Assembly (NCBI GenBank): GCA_031254035.1 | Contig: JAIRVF010000100.1 | Location: 62,001 to 126,000, forward strand | DNA from: Paenibacillus sp. | GTDB lineage: Bacteria; Bacillota; Bacilli; Paenibacillales; Paenibacillaceae | DNA length: 64,000 nt | Direction: 5' to 3' | Part shown: positions 63,440 through 64,000 of the stretch, one piece after another | How positions within the stretch are numbered: position 1 is the first letter of the stretch | How the letters are laid out: the number at the start of each line of letters is the position of its first letter | The notes under the pieces: model-generated | Seen by the model: the letters and a program-made list of their open reading frames with translations, nothing else | Told to the model about the DNA's origin: nothing | Databases searched by the model: none | Translations under genes and position numbers: made by a program

Positions 63440-64000
63440 TTATTTACCCGATTGTTCCTGTAAAGACACAGCTATATTCTTCATTTCATCCACGGGAAGA
63501 TTGTTGCTCGTAATACTGAACTCAATGCCTTCGTCATTCATCCATGTCAGCGTTTTTTGATTATCATCTCCAATGAGCAGCCCTGACGTGAAGCCAAGGT
63601 CTATCAAATCTCCTGCTGCTAGAGCGTTAACCATTTTGTCCTGGGAACGGGACTCAATGATGGTGTATTGATAAGTCCCGTCGTAACGCAAGATGACGGT
63701 ATGATTTGCGCTGTTTTCCATTTTGTTGACGTCTTTGTTCTCTACCCCATCAGGAAAATAAACCGGAGTAATCGTTCCAAAGTCACCAAGTTCTTTCGGT
63801 GCTGCCGCAGTGTTTTCATCAGTCTGCTGATCATCTGCTGAGATGCTATTCCCATTTTCGTCAACCTGAGCGATAGAACCAAGCGTAGGATCGTCAATAG
63901 CCGTCATATTTCGCTTCATATCAAAAGAATCTTTCTCAAATTTGGTATCAAACTTGAAATCGCTGAATTTCACCTCGACCATGACATGCGCTTCGGCATC
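63440..64000 (-). CDS. LolA/YdcC-like outer-surface lipoprotein, C-terminal part
   Basis: The last 186 residues are visible; the start lies beyond the window, and the frame is open to the edge. A VEVKFSDFKF strand, an acidic Asp/Gln-rich linker (DENGNSISADDQQTDENTAA), then VILRYDGTYQYTIIESRSQ and a C-terminal LTWMNDEGIEFSI strand resemble the beta-barrel half of LolA-fold proteins such as B. subtilis YdcC, which also precedes alr. Probably surface-anchored in a Gram-positive host. Confidence 0.8.
   Translation of the reverse strand, partial: DAEAHVMVEVKFSDFKFDTKFEKDSFDMKRNMTAIDDPTLGSIAQVDENGNSISADDQQTDENTAAAPKELGDFGTITPVYFPDGVENKDVNKMENSANHTVILRYDGTYQYTIIESRSQDKMVNALAAGDLIDLGFTSGLLIGDDNQKTLTWMNDEGIEFSITSNNLPVDEMKNIAVSLQEQSGK

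Noticed and set aside
1..64000. CRISPR array
   Set aside because: No regularly spaced direct repeats of 25-40 bp were seen; the repeat clusters found are inverted, few, or unevenly spaced.

Overview
The window reads as chromosomal DNA of a Paenibacillus-like, spore-forming Firmicute. Supporting signs are strong AGGAGG ribosome-binding sites, spore genes (Tlp, CmpA), a Bacillus-type alr-ndoAI-ndoA block, c-di-AMP riboswitches ahead of kdp, and a Paenibacillus-style Tad/Flp pilus operon with a DUF5702 protein and a DUF6382/FHA protein.

Layout. 1-6.1 kb: an ABC-transporter ATPase cut by the window edge and its coupled exported partner, then purU, nfo and a DUF2621 gene. 6.1-15.1 kb and 33.7-35.7 kb: one Tad pilus operon on the minus strand (tadZ, cpaF, tadB, tadC, flp pilin, TadE-like, DUF5702, TadE-like, prepilin peptidase, FHA protein). 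Its motor ATPase gene cpaF is cut in two by an AT-rich element of 18,628 bp at 15,090-33,717. The element carries a large serine recombinase next to its right end, a small resolvase, an Eco57I-like type IIG restriction-modification pair, an HNH endonuclease, an orphan 1,009-residue phage-tail-like protein and several unknown small proteins. The junctions share a TG dinucleotide inside the half-sites expected of a serine integrase, and joining the flanks rebuilds an uninterrupted 403-codon cpaF. This is the most striking feature: a pilus motor gene that precise excision would restore.

35.7-38.6 kb: a leader with a terminator-like hairpin in front of tadZ, a cluster of short inverted repeats, a DCC thiol-oxidoreductase family gene, an ArsR regulator with two palindromic operators, and a decayed EamA transporter. 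38.7-46.4 kb: mntH, then a minus-strand potassium-uptake operon (a small unknown gene, a 35-codon ORF, kdpF, kdpA, kdpB, kdpC). It is preceded by two c-di-AMP (ydaO-type) riboswitches in series, each with its own terminator. 46.6-54.7 kb: a glutathione peroxidase, an XRE regulator, a PAS protein, a MarR-MFS pair, a DUF2804 gene, five tRNA genes, tlp, a SprT family gene and cmpA. 54.7-64 kb: DinB and CGNR proteins, tex, a GH36 alpha-galactosidase, the ndoA/ndoAI toxin-antitoxin pair, alr, and the 3-prime part of a LolA/YdcC-like lipoprotein gene.

A dispersed repeat family with ends CCCCACAAAGT/ACTTTGTGGGG occurs four times (two long copies of about 125 bp, two short ones of about 60 bp). It sits inside the Tad and Kdp operons and beside nfo. 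All calls come from reading the sequence; no database search was run.
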